NCBI RefSeq assembly: GCF_014638275.1
Contig: NZ_BMFJ01000001.1
Span: 62,001 to 126,000, forward strand
Direction of reading: 5' to 3'
Source of the DNA: Primorskyibacter flagellatus
Lineage (GTDB): Bacteria; Pseudomonadota; Alphaproteobacteria; Rhodobacterales; Rhodobacteraceae
Length of the DNA stretch: 64,000 bases
In this document: piece by piece, positions 18,028 to 27,351 of the stretch
Layout of the letters: every line of letters begins with the position of its first letter
Position numbering within the stretch: position 1 is the first letter of the stretch
Translations under genes and position numbers: made by a program
Notes under the pieces: model-generated
Told to the model about the DNA's origin: nothing
Databases searched by the model: none
Seen by the model: the letters and a program-made list of their open reading frames with translations, nothing else

Positions 18028-19345
18028 ACTGATCGCCCTGCTGATGTTCTCGACCATGATGGTCATGCTCTTCACCGGGCAGCGGGTCTTCGGCGCCATC
18101 GGCTTTGTCGCGGTGGTGGCGGCGGTGCTGCTCTGGGGCGACCGGGGCGGGTATGACATCGGGTTTTCGGCGGCGATCAAGCTGATGCGGTGGTATCCGC
18201 TGCTCACCCTGCCGATGTTCATCTTCATGGGCTACGTGATGTCGGAGTCCAAGATCGCCGACGACCTCTACCGCATGTTCCACGTCTGGATGGGCGGGCT
18301 GCCGGGCGGGCTGGCGATCGGGACGATCGGGCTGATGGTGCTGATCTCCGCGATGAACGGGCTGTCGGTGGCGGGCATGGCCATCGGGGCGACCATCGCG
18401 CTGCCGGAGCTTTTGAAACGCAACTACGACAAGCTCATGGTGACGGGGGTCATACAGGCCGGATCGTCTCTTGGCATCCTCGTGCCGCCGTCGGTGGTGC
18501 TGGTGCTCTACGCGATGATCGCGCGCCAGCCGGTCGGGCAACTCTGGCTCGCCGGGGCGGTGCCGGGGCTGATGATGGCGGCGATGTTCATCGTCTACAT
18601 CATGATCCGGTGCCGCCTGAACCCCGACCTCGGCCCCGTCCTCCCGAAAGAGGAGCGCGACGCCGTGCCGCTGCGCGAGAAGCTGGCGCTGCTGCGGGCG
18701 GGCATCCTGCCGCTGGTGATCTTCGCCGTCATGATGGTGCCCTTCGTGAACGGCTGGACCTCGCTCGTCGAAAGCTCCGCCGTCGGGGCGCTCGCGGCCT
18801 TCCTCGCGGCGGTGCTCAAGGGGCGGATGACGCGGGCGGTGTTCGAAACCTGCATCCGCCAGACGCTCGGCATCACCTGCATGTTCATGTGGATCATCCT
18901 CGCCGCGCTGGCCTTCGGGGCTGTGTTCGACGGGCTCGGCGCGGTGAAAGCGATCGAGGACCTGTTCACCGAACGGCTTGGCCTGAACCCCTGGGTGATC
19001 CTGATCCTGATGCAGCTCTCGTTCCTCGTCATGGGCACGTTCCTTGACGACACCGCGATGCTGGTGATCGTCGCGCCGCTCTACGTGCCGCTGGTCGGGG
19101 AGCTCGGGTTCAACCTGATCTGGTACGGCGTGCTCTACACGATCACCTGCCAGATCGCCTACATGACCCCGCCCTTCGGCTACAACCTGTTCCTGATGCG
19201 CGCGATGGCGCCGCCGGAAATCACGCTGAAGGACATCTACCGGTCGATCATCCCCTTCGTCGGAGTCATGATCGTCGCGCTGGCCACCGTGATGCTGTTC
19301 CCGCAGATCGCGCTCTGGCTGCCGGACCTCGTCTACAACAACTGA
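18017..19345 (+). CDS. TRAP transporter large permease (DctM type)
   Basis: 442 residues, about 12 membrane segments, family TRAP_DctM. Recognisable blocks: YPLLTLPMFIFMGYVMSESKIADDLY, GGLPGGLAIGTIGLMVLISAMNG, GSSLGILVPPSVVLVLYAM, and LVMGTFLDDTAMLVIVAPLYVPL near the C-terminus. This is the ion-coupled transport subunit. Wording such as YNLFLMRAMAPPEITLKDIYRS matches carriers of organic acids or haloaromatic/lactate-like solutes, but substrate cannot be assigned. Confidence 0.92.
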   Translation: MPYELIALLMFSTMMVMLFTGQRVFGAIGFVAVVAAVLLWGDRGGYDIGFSAAIKLMRWYPLLTLPMFIFMGYVMSESKIADDLYRMFHVWMGGLPGGLAIGTIGLMVLISAMNGLSVAGMAIGATIALPELLKRNYDKLMVTGVIQAGSSLGILVPPSVVLVLYAMIARQPVGQLWLAGAVPGLMMAAMFIVYIMIRCRLNPDLGPVLPKEERDAVPLREKLALLRAGILPLVIFAVMMVPFVNGWTSLVESSAVGALAAFLAAVLKGRMTRAVFETCIRQTLGITCMFMWIILAALAFGAVFDGLGAVKAIEDLFTERLGLNPWVILILMQLSFLVMGTFLDDTAMLVIVAPLYVPLVGELGFNLIWYGVLYTITCQIAYMTPPFGYNLFLMRAMAPPEITLKDIYRSIIPFVGVMIVALATVMLFPQIALWLPDLVYNN

Positions 19346-19398
19346 ACCAGTGCCGGGACAACCGGCCGGACCTTTCGAAACCAACAGGAGTAAGTGAA

Positions 19399-20439
19399 AT
19401 GACCCAATCCAGACGCAGTTTCCTCAGGGGGGCCGCCATCGCGGCGCCTGCGGCGCTGGCCACCCCTGCCATCGTCAAGGCGCAGACCGCGATCAAGTGG
19501 CGCTTCCAGACCTATGCCGGCGCGGCGCTTGGCGAACACGTGACCAAGCCGATCATCGACTACATCAACACCGCGGCCAACGGCGAGCTCGAGATCGAGC
19601 TGTTCTACGCCGACCAGATCGTCCCGACCGGAGAGCTGTTCCAGGCGCTTCAGCGCGGCACCATCGACGGGGTGCATTCGGACGATGACTCCATGGCCTC
19701 GCCGACGCCCCTGCGCCAGTTCGGCGGCTATTTCCCCTTTGCGACCAAGCACATCCTGGACGTTCCGGTGCTGTTCAACCAGTACGGACTGAAGGAGATC
19801 TGGGAAGAGGAATACGCCAAGGTCGGGGTCAAGTGGCTCTCCTCCGCCGGGCAGGATCCGTGTAACTTCAACACCAAGAAAGAGATCACCTCGGTTGCCG
19901 ATCTCGACGGGCTGAAGCTCTACACCTTCCCGACCGCCGGGCGCTTCCTCGCGCAATTCGGCGTCGTGCCGATGAACATTCCGTACGAGGATGCAGAGGT
20001 CGCCGTGCAGACCGGTGAGCTTGACGGCATGGCCTGGTCGGGGATCACGGAAGACTACACCGTGGGCTGGGCCAACGTGACCGACTACTTCCTGACCAAC
20101 AACATCTCCGGTGCCTGGATCGGGTCTTTCTTTGCCAACGAACAGAAATGGGCGGAGCTTCCGGACCATCTGAAATCCCTGGTCATGGCCGGGATCGAGG
20201 CCGGTCACACCTACCGCAACCAGTGGTACTGGGGAGGCGAGGCAAAGCTGCGCGCCACCGGCGACAAGCTGGAACTGCGCACCGTGCCGGCCGCCGAATG
20301 GGCCGAGGTGGAAAATGCGGCGAAAGCCTTCTGGGAGGAGATTGCCCAGGAAGGTGAAATCCAGCAGAAGATCGTGAACATCTTCAAGGAATACAACTCC
20401 GTCATCAACGAAGCAGGCCCGCCGTACAACTTCGGCTGA
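19399..20439 (+). CDS. TRAP transporter solute-binding protein (DctP type), Tat-exported
   Basis: 346 residues. The N-terminus carries a twin-arginine signal (S-R-R-S-F-L-R at residues 4-10, hydrophobic run to about 25, cut after VKA), so it is exported folded. The mature part begins IKWRFQTYAGAALGEHVTKPIIDYIN, as in the DctP family, and GLKLYTFPTAGRFLAQFG and GELDGMAWSG lie in the ligand region. AGGAG precedes the ATG. A GC hairpin follows the stop and separates it from the ligase gene, which should favour higher expression of the binding protein. Confidence 0.9.
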   Translation: MTQSRRSFLRGAAIAAPAALATPAIVKAQTAIKWRFQTYAGAALGEHVTKPIIDYINTAANGELEIELFYADQIVPTGELFQALQRGTIDGVHSDDDSMASPTPLRQFGGYFPFATKHILDVPVLFNQYGLKEIWEEEYAKVGVKWLSSAGQDPCNFNTKKEITSVADLDGLKLYTFPTAGRFLAQFGVVPMNIPYEDAEVAVQTGELDGMAWSGITEDYTVGWANVTDYFLTNNISGAWIGSFFANEQKWAELPDHLKSLVMAGIEAGHTYRNQWYWGGEAKLRATGDKLELRTVPAAEWAEVENAAKAFWEEIAQEGEIQQKIVNIFKEYNSVINEAGPPYNFG

Positions 20440-20457
20440 CACTTCGGAAATCTTTGC

Positions 20458-20483
20458 AGGGTGGCCCTTTCGGGGGCCGCCCT
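20458..20483 (+). promoter_or_regulatory. Intercistronic hairpin between dctP-type and glnA-type genes
   Basis: AGGGTGGCCC (20458-20467) pairs with GGGCCGCCCT (20474-20483) across a 6-base loop, 10 pairs including one G-T. No U-run follows. Same position and likely role as the hairpin after the peptide-binding gene at 8622-8652: partial termination or mRNA 3'-end protection after a highly expressed binding protein. Confidence 0.55.
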
Positions 20484-20508
20484 GACACGTGAAGGGAAGG
20501 ATAGGAAC

Positions 20509-21873
20509 ATGCCCGGCAACCTGACATTCGACGCTCTCAAGGACCTCGCCGCGAAGGGAGAGGTCGACACCGTGCTCGTCGCGCTGGTGGATATGCAGGG
20601 GCGGCTCATGGGCAAGCGGTTCCACGTGTCGAACTTCCTCGACCATTCCTTCGTGGAAACCCATTGCTGCAACTATCTGCTGGCGACCGACCTCGTCATG
20701 TCGACGCCGGACGGCTACAAGTCGACCTCGTGGGAGGCCGGTTACGGCGACTACACGCTGAAGCCCGACCTTTCGACGCTGCGCCGCGTGCCCTGGCTCG
20801 AAGGCACCGTGCTGGTCATCGGCGATCTCGAGGACCACCATACCCACGCCCCGGTGCCGCACGCGCCCCGGCAGATGCTCAAGACCCAGATCGACCGCCT
20901 CTCGACCCTCGGCTACGAGGCGATGATGGCGACGGAACTTGAGTTCTTTCTGTTCGAAAAGGACTATCGGACGCTTCAGAAGGAAGGCTACCGGGAGCTT
21001 GTGCCGCTCTCGGGTCACAACGAGGATTACAATCTCTTCCAGACCACCAAGGAAGAGTCGATCATGCGCCCCCTGCGCAACCATCTGGTCGGTGCCGGCA
21101 TCCCGATCGAGAATACGAAGGGCGAGGCGGAACTGGGCCAGCAGGAGCTGAACATCCGCTACGCCGGGGCCATGGACTGCGCCGACAACCACACGATCGC
21201 CAAGCATGCGACGAAGGAAATCGCCTGGATGAACGGGCGCTCGGCCTCTTTCCTGCCGAAATGGGCGGCGGACAAGGTCGGGTCGTCATCGCATGTTCAC
21301 ATGTCGCTGTGGAAGGGGGGCGAGGCCGCGTTTCTCGACCAGGACGCGGACTACGGCATGTCCGAAACGATGGGCCAGTTCACCGCCGGGCTCATCAAGT
21401 ATGCGCGGGATTACACCTTCTTCCTTGCTCCTTATGTCAACAGTTACAAACGCTTCGCCAAGGGCACCTTCGCCCCGACCAAGACGGTCTGGTCGGTCGA
21501 CAACCGCACGGCGGCCTTCCGTCTCTGCGGCGAGGGGACCAAGGGGATCCGGATGGAATGCCGCATCGGAGGGTCGGACCTGAACCCCTATCTTGCCCAG
21601 GCCGCGATGCTGGCGGCGGGCATGAAGGGGATCGAGGAGGGGCTGGAGCTTGCCGGTCCAACCAAGGGCGATGTGTACGAAAATGCAGACGTTCCAGAAA
21701 TCCCTGCAACGCTGCGCGAGGCGACGGAAACGCTCAACAGTTCGGCGATGCTGCGCGCGGCCTTCGGCGATTTCGTCATCGACCATTACGTGCGCAACGC
21801 GACATGGGAGCAGGAGGAATACGACCGTGTCGTGACCGACTGGGAAATCTCGCGCGGGTTCGAACGGGCGTAA
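20509..21873 (+). CDS. Glutamine-synthetase-family ligase (probable gamma-glutamyl-amide synthetase)
   Basis: 454 residues. The catalytic domain shows TELEFFLFE (metal glutamates), GEAELGQQELNIRY, SSSHVHMSLW (histidine of the glutamate/ATP region), TVWSVDNRTAAFRLCGEG (in place of the usual NRSA block) and RMECRIGGSDLNPYLAQAAMLAAGMKGIEEGL. It starts at the ATG with AAGGATAGGA upstream. It is shorter than housekeeping GlnA and lacks the recognisable adenylylation-loop wording, so it fits the GlnA-III/PuuA-like group that joins glutamate to an amine other than ammonia. The neighbours (two dehydrogenases, hydrolase, transporter) support a catabolic gamma-glutamylation step; the amine is unknown. 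Confidence 0.8.
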   Translation: MPGNLTFDALKDLAAKGEVDTVLVALVDMQGRLMGKRFHVSNFLDHSFVETHCCNYLLATDLVMSTPDGYKSTSWEAGYGDYTLKPDLSTLRRVPWLEGTVLVIGDLEDHHTHAPVPHAPRQMLKTQIDRLSTLGYEAMMATELEFFLFEKDYRTLQKEGYRELVPLSGHNEDYNLFQTTKEESIMRPLRNHLVGAGIPIENTKGEAELGQQELNIRYAGAMDCADNHTIAKHATKEIAWMNGRSASFLPKWAADKVGSSSHVHMSLWKGGEAAFLDQDADYGMSETMGQFTAGLIKYARDYTFFLAPYVNSYKRFAKGTFAPTKTVWSVDNRTAAFRLCGEGTKGIRMECRIGGSDLNPYLAQAAMLAAGMKGIEEGLELAGPTKGDVYENADVPEIPATLREATETLNSSAMLRAAFGDFVIDHYVRNATWEQEEYDRVVTDWEISRGFERA

Positions 21874-21995
21874 CGGAACGGTTCGCCCGACGCTTCGGAA
21901 TGGCCATTTCCGACGGCCTTCCGACGCGGTAGGTGAGCCGGATCAGATTCACGGAGACCGCCCTCGCCGGGCGGTCAGACTCTCGGAAACAGGAC
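21874..21995 (+). promoter_or_regulatory. Spacer with two inverted repeats between ligase and aldehyde dehydrogenase
   Basis: The 122-base gap holds CGGAA...TTCCG around TGGCCA (21896-21912) and a perfect 8-base stem GACCGCCC/GGGCGGTC with a 5-base loop (21956-21976), just before the ribosome site of the dehydrogenase gene. These could terminate part of the transcripts or frame a second promoter. No -35/-10 pair is convincing by eye. Confidence 0.4.
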
Positions 21996-23378
21996 ATGAC
22001 CAAGACCCTGAAATGTATCTCTCCGATCGACGGATCGGTCTTTGCCGAACGCCCCGTACTGTCGCTGGATGACGCGCAGGCCGTCGCCGCCTCGGCCCGC
22101 GCCGCGCAGGCGGACTGGGCCGCGCGACCCCTGAAGGACCGCATCGACCTCGTCATGGCAGGCGTTGCCGCCGTCGGCGCGATGAACGACGAAATCGTGC
22201 CGGAACTGGCCCGCATGATGGGCCGGCCGGTGAAATTCGGCGGTGAGTTCAAGGGCTTCAACGAACGCGCCTCCTACATGGCGGGGATTGCGGAAGAGGC
22301 CCTGAAGGACATCAAGGTGGGCGAGGATGCGACCTTCACGCGCTATATCCGCCGCATTCCCTGGGGTGTCGTCCTTGTCGTCGCGCCCTGGAACTACCCC
22401 TACATGACTGCGATCAACACGGTCGCGCCCGCCCTGATCGCGGGCAACGCGGTGGTCCTGAAACACGCCACCCAGACCCTGCTGGTCGGCGAACGGATGG
22501 CGGCAGCCTTCCACTCTGCCGGGGTGCCGGAGGCGGTTTTCCAGAACGTCTTCGTCGACCACGACACGACCGATGCACTGCTGAAGGCGCGGGCGTTCGA
22601 CTTCGTGAATTTCACCGGTTCGGTCGGCGGCGGTCAGGCGATGGAGCGGGCGGCGGCAGGGACCTTCGTCCCGGTCTCCACCGAACTCGGCGGCAAGGAT
22701 CCGGGCTACGTGATGGAGGATGCGGATCTCGACGCGGCGGTGGACACGCTGATGGACGGGGCGATGTTCAACTCCGGCCAGTGCTGCTGCGGGATCGAAC
22801 GGATCTATGTGCACGAGGCGCTGTATGACGCCTTCGTCGAAAAGGCCGTGGCATGGGCCAAGTCGTTGAAACTTGGCGATCCCATGGACCCGGCGACGAC
22901 GCTCGGACCGATGGCGAACGTGCGTTTCGCGGCCGAGGTGCGCCGCCAGATCGACGCGGCGGTCGCGGCCGGTGCCGTGGCGCATCTGGCCACGGACCCG
23001 GCGGATGACGGCGGCGCCTACCTCACGCCGCAGGTGCTGACGGGCGTGACGCATGACATGGAGGTCATGCGCGAGGAAAGCTTCGGCCCCGTGGTCGGGA
23101 TCATGAAGGTCAGCGGCGATGACGAGGCCGTGGCGCTCATGAACGACAGCCGCTACGGGCTGACCGCCTCGCTCTGGACTGCGGACGTCGAGAGGGCCGC
23201 GCGCATCGGTGACCGGATCGAGACGGGCACTGTGTTCATGAACCGCGCCGACTACCTCGACCCCGGTCTGTGCTGGACCGGCTGCAAGGACACGGGGCGC
23301 GGCGGCGGGCTGTCGGTTATCGGCTACCAGAACCTGACCCGTCCGAAATCCTATCATTTGAAGAAGGTGACATCATGA
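21996..23378 (+). CDS. NAD(P)-dependent aldehyde dehydrogenase
   Basis: 460 residues. Catalytic elements in order: VAPWNYP (N133), cofactor loop FTGSVGGGQAM near 207-215, general base in STELGGKDP (E230) and the nucleophile in MFNSGQCCCGIER (C264, flanked by two further cysteines). The C-terminal block ESFGPVVGIMKV is standard. Oxidises an aldehyde to the acid in the cytoplasm. It begins at the ATG after AAACAGG; an upstream in-frame GTG at 21933 has no ribosome site. It overlaps the alcohol dehydrogenase by ATGA, so alcohol to aldehyde to acid oxidation is encoded as a coupled pair. Confidence 0.92.
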   Translation: MTKTLKCISPIDGSVFAERPVLSLDDAQAVAASARAAQADWAARPLKDRIDLVMAGVAAVGAMNDEIVPELARMMGRPVKFGGEFKGFNERASYMAGIAEEALKDIKVGEDATFTRYIRRIPWGVVLVVAPWNYPYMTAINTVAPALIAGNAVVLKHATQTLLVGERMAAAFHSAGVPEAVFQNVFVDHDTTDALLKARAFDFVNFTGSVGGGQAMERAAAGTFVPVSTELGGKDPGYVMEDADLDAAVDTLMDGAMFNSGQCCCGIERIYVHEALYDAFVEKAVAWAKSLKLGDPMDPATTLGPMANVRFAAEVRRQIDAAVAAGAVAHLATDPADDGGAYLTPQVLTGVTHDMEVMREESFGPVVGIMKVSGDDEAVALMNDSRYGLTASLWTADVERAARIGDRIETGTVFMNRADYLDPGLCWTGCKDTGRGGGLSVIGYQNLTRPKSYHLKKVTS

Positions 23379-24520
23379 GTCCCAAGGCCAACTGGTCCTA
23401 TCCCACGGCGATCCGCTTCGGTGCGGGGCGCATTTCAGAACTTCCTGAAGCCTGTGTCGCCGCCGGTATCTCCAATCCACTGCTGGTGACCGACAAGGGG
23501 CTGAAGTCGATGGAGATCACCACCCGCGCGCTCGACATCCTCGACGCCGCGGGCCTCGGGCGCGGGCTGTTCGCGGAGGTCGATCCGAACCCCTCCGAAC
23601 TGAACCTTGAAGCGGGGCTGAAGGTCTATCGCGAGGGCGGGCATGACGGAGTCATCGCCTTTGGCGGCGGCTCGGGGCTGGACCTCGGCAAGATGGTCGC
23701 CTTCATGGCCGGGCAGTCGCGGCCCGTATGGGACTTCGAGGATGTCGGCGACTGGTGGACCCGCGCCGACCCGGCCGGGATCGCGCCGATCATCGCCGTT
23801 CCGACGACCGCCGGAACGGGGTCGGAGGTGGGACGCGCCTCTGTGATCACAAACTCCGTCACCCATGTGAAGAAGATCATCTTCCACCCGAAGGTGCTGC
23901 CGACCGTGGTGATCTCGGACCCGGAACTGACCGTCGGCATGCCGAAACACATCACCGCCGGAACCGGGCTCGACGCCTTTGCGCATTGCGTGGAGGCCTT
24001 CAGCAGCCCCTTCTACCACCCCATGTCCCAGGGCATCGCGCTTGAGGGGATGCGGCTGGTGATCGAGAACCTGCCGAAGGCCTACGAGAACGGCTCCGAC
24101 CTCGAGGCGCGGGCGAACATGATGTCGGCGGCGGCCATGGGGGCGGTGGCGTTCCAGAAGGGGCTCGGCGCGATTCACGCGATGAGCCATCCGGTCGGCG
24201 CGGTCTTCAACACCCATCACGGCACGACAAACGCGGTCTGCATGCCGGCTGTGCTGGACCTGAACGCGCCGAAGATCGCGGACCGGTTCGACCGGGCGGC
24301 GGGCTACCTCGGGATCGAAGGCGGTTTCAAGGGTTTCAGAAGTTTCGTGAACGACTTCAACGACAGCTTCGCAATCCCGAAGGGGCTGGGCGCCATGGGC
24401 GTGACGGCGGACCGGATCGGCGACCTCGTCGCCATGGCGCTGGAGGATCCGTCCTGTGGCGGCAACCCGGTCGAGCTGACGACGGAGAACCTGACGGCGC
24501 TGTTCGAAAAGGCGATGTGA
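23375..24520 (+). CDS. Iron-containing (group III) alcohol dehydrogenase
   Basis: 381 residues. Cofactor loop FGGGSGLDLGK near 97-106, PTTAGTGSEVG at 143-153, and metal ligands in GTGLDAFAHCVEAF (D200, H204), AIHAMSHPVGA (H268) and FNTHHGTTNAV (H281 or H282). All four ligand positions are intact. AAGAAGG precedes the ATG. Oxidises a primary alcohol with NAD(P); directly coupled to the aldehyde dehydrogenase before it. Last gene of the RpiR/TRAP operon. Confidence 0.92.
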   Translation: MSPKANWSYPTAIRFGAGRISELPEACVAAGISNPLLVTDKGLKSMEITTRALDILDAAGLGRGLFAEVDPNPSELNLEAGLKVYREGGHDGVIAFGGGSGLDLGKMVAFMAGQSRPVWDFEDVGDWWTRADPAGIAPIIAVPTTAGTGSEVGRASVITNSVTHVKKIIFHPKVLPTVVISDPELTVGMPKHITAGTGLDAFAHCVEAFSSPFYHPMSQGIALEGMRLVIENLPKAYENGSDLEARANMMSAAAMGAVAFQKGLGAIHAMSHPVGAVFNTHHGTTNAVCMPAVLDLNAPKIADRFDRAAGYLGIEGGFKGFRSFVNDFNDSFAIPKGLGAMGVTADRIGDLVAMALEDPSCGGNPVELTTENLTALFEKAM

Positions 24521-24545
24521 GGGGCCCGCCAGCTCCGCGCCCCTT

Positions 24546-24636
24546 CCTCCCCCTCAGGGGGGAGGGAAACGTCCGGTACGACGTCGTCCGCCAAACACCC
24601 CGCGATACGCCATCCCCTCCCCCTGCCAGGGGGAGG
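24546..24636. terminator. Two GC hairpins between convergent operons
   Basis: CCTCCCCC/GGGGGAGG (24546-24553 with 24558-24565, loop TCAG) and CCTCCCCCT/AGGGGGAGG (24616-24624 with 24628-24636, loop GCC). They lie between the end of the iron alcohol dehydrogenase gene and the end of the convergent SDR gene, so they can act as bidirectional transcription stops. The nearly equal arms also make them look like copies of one repeat; a third relative is at 29748-29763. Confidence 0.55.
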
Positions 24637-24658
24637 ACCAGGCAGGCGGCCGCGCCTC

Positions 24659-25413
<755 letters not shown>

Positions 25414-25417
<4 letters not shown>

Positions 25418-27264
25418 GATCTTTCCTCCCTTTCCGGCCGGATCACATCCGGGTCGTCTCCGGCATACAGCCGGTCCACAAGTGCCGCGCGGTGCCGGAG
25501 CACGGCGCGCTGATTGAGCGAACCCTTATCCGTTACCTCGCCCTTGTCGAGGTCCAAAGGGTCATCAAGCAGCATCACCGCGGCAATCCGGTTCGAGGAT
25601 CCGCCCGCCGTGCGCCCGTGCTCGGCCAGTTTGGCGGCCACCGCGGCGCGCACCTTCGGGTCGCGCAGCAGGTCGCGCGGCGGGGTGTCCGGCGCGGCCA
25701 GCTTGGCCAGACGGGCGCGGTCGGGCACCAGCAGCGCGGTGAGGAATTCGCGGTTCTCCCCGGCGATGACGGCATCGCTCGCCAGCCCCGCCATCTGGTC
25801 GACGATTCTCGCCCGCAGCGCGCCGACGGCGACCCAGGTGCCGGTCTGCAGCTTGAAATTCTCCGCGATCCGGCCGTCGAAGAAGAAGCCTTTCCAGGGA
25901 TTGCCCGGTTCGGCATAGCGCAGGGCATCGCCAAGCTTGTAGAACCCCTCCTCGTCAAAGGCTTCGGCGGTCAGGCCGGGGTTGCGCCAGTAGCCGGGGG
26001 TGACGTTCGGACCCTTGATGCGGACTTCCAGCTTGTCTTCCACCGGGACCAGTTTCATCACGACGCCCTGGCTCGGAATGCCGACGTTTCCGGGGCTGCT
26101 CTGCGGGTCGGTGCAGTAAAGCGAAAAGGGCGCGGTTTCGGTCGATCCCAGCCCTGTCGACATCAGCACCTTGCAGCCGATGGTCTGCTGCGCCAGTTCC
26201 TCGATCCGGGTCCAGGTGTGCTGCGCAAGGCCGGCGCCCGCATACATCATGTGCTTGAGATTGCCGAAGAACGCCTCTCGCAGGTCGTCGTCGGTTTCCA
26301 TCGCGCGCACCAGCGCGTCATAGCCGGCGGGCACGGTAAGGTGCCAGTTCGGCTTCACCTCGCGAATGTTGCGGATGGTTTCCTCCATCCCTGCGGGAGA
26401 AGGCTTTCCGCCGTCGATATAGTAGGTGCCGCCGTTGTAGAGCACCATGTTGAACACCTTGTTGCCGGCGGCGGTATGGCTCCACGGCAGCCAGTTGACC
26501 ACGACGGGGGGCTCCTCCCGCAGGAAGGCGTAGCAATCGGCGACGATCTCCTGGTTGGAGGCGAGCATCCGGTTGGTCTGCGTCACCGCCTTGGGCGTGC
26601 CGGTGGTGCCGGAGGTGAAGAGGAACTTGACCACCGTATCGGGGCCCGAGGCCTCGTGCGCCCTGGCCACGGCCTCGGTCGGGTCGCGGCCGAGGGTGGC
26701 GAAGGGCAGGGTGGTGCGATCGGGGATTTCCCCGTCGGCCGCGATGACGGGGGTGTCGTCGGGCAGGGTGGCGGCGATGGCGGCAGCAAAGGGCGCGGCG
26801 GACTGGACGAAGACCGCGCCGGGGGTGATCTGGCCGACGATGCTTCGCAGTTTTCCGAAATCCGTGGAAACCAATGAATAGGCAGGGGAAATTGCTGCCG
26901 AAGGAATGCCGACATATTGCGCGGCGAGGGCGATCTGCGCGTGCTCCAGCGTATTCTCGGACAGGATCATCAGCGGGCGGTCTGTCGTGAGGTTCAGGTC
27001 CAGCAGGGCCTGCCCGATGCGCCGGACCTGCCGCGCCAGTTCAGCATAGCTGACCCGCCGCCAGCCGTCGCCGTCCCGCTCTGCCATCCAGGTGGTGTCG
27101 GGAGTCCGCCCTGCCCAGTGGTCGATGCAGTCGGTCATGCGGTCGGGATAGGGGCCGATCGCATCGCCGCGCCAGATCAGCGTGGTGCCGTCGTCGCGGA
27201 TGTCCCAGTGCAGGTCGGGCGACCAGAGCCGCGCGGCGCGATAGTCGGAGGACGAAGCCGTCAT
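25414..27264 (-). CDS. Feruloyl-CoA synthetase-like acyl-CoA ligase
   Basis: 616 residues, ANL superfamily. The ATP loop FLFTSGTTGTPKAVTQTNRM (around 215), MSTGLGSTETAP, GDALRYAEPGNPWKGFFFDGRIAENFKLQTGTWV and the late lysine in EVTDKGSLNQRAVL are intact. FFDGRIAENFKL and SLNQRAVL are characteristic of feruloyl-CoA synthetases (Fcs). Expected reaction: hydroxycinnamate + ATP + CoA to hydroxycinnamoyl-CoA in the cytoplasm. First gene of a two-gene operon with the SDR, divergent from crotonase/MarR/amidohydrolase, a common arrangement for ferulate or p-coumarate use. Exact acid unproven. Confidence 0.85.
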
Positions 27265-27286
27265 GATCTGCTTGGCCTTACTCTTG

Positions 27287-27322
27287 CCCAGAAATTAGTT
27301 TACAAGGAAACAGTATTCTGGG
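27287..27322. promoter_or_regulatory. 36-base interrupted palindrome, candidate MarR operator
   Basis: Arms CCCAGAA (27287-27293) and TTCTGGG (27316-27322) enclose GTTT (27298-27301) and AAAC (27308-27311), all symmetric about one centre: 7-N4-4-N6-4-N4-7. It lies midway between the divergent ligase start (27264) and crotonase start (27352), in an otherwise AT-rich promoter gap. The MarR gene at 28131 in the same cluster is the natural binder. Hydroxycinnamate MarR proteins such as CouR respond to the CoA thioester. Confidence 0.65.
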
Positions 27323-27351
27323 AAACAATCAATCCGAAATATGAGGGCCGC

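Noticed and set aside
17891..21207. Long minus-strand frames opposite the TRAP and ligase genes
   Set aside because: Rich in H, R, D and E with no family features; they are antisense shadows of dctM, dctP and the glutamine-synthetase-like gene.
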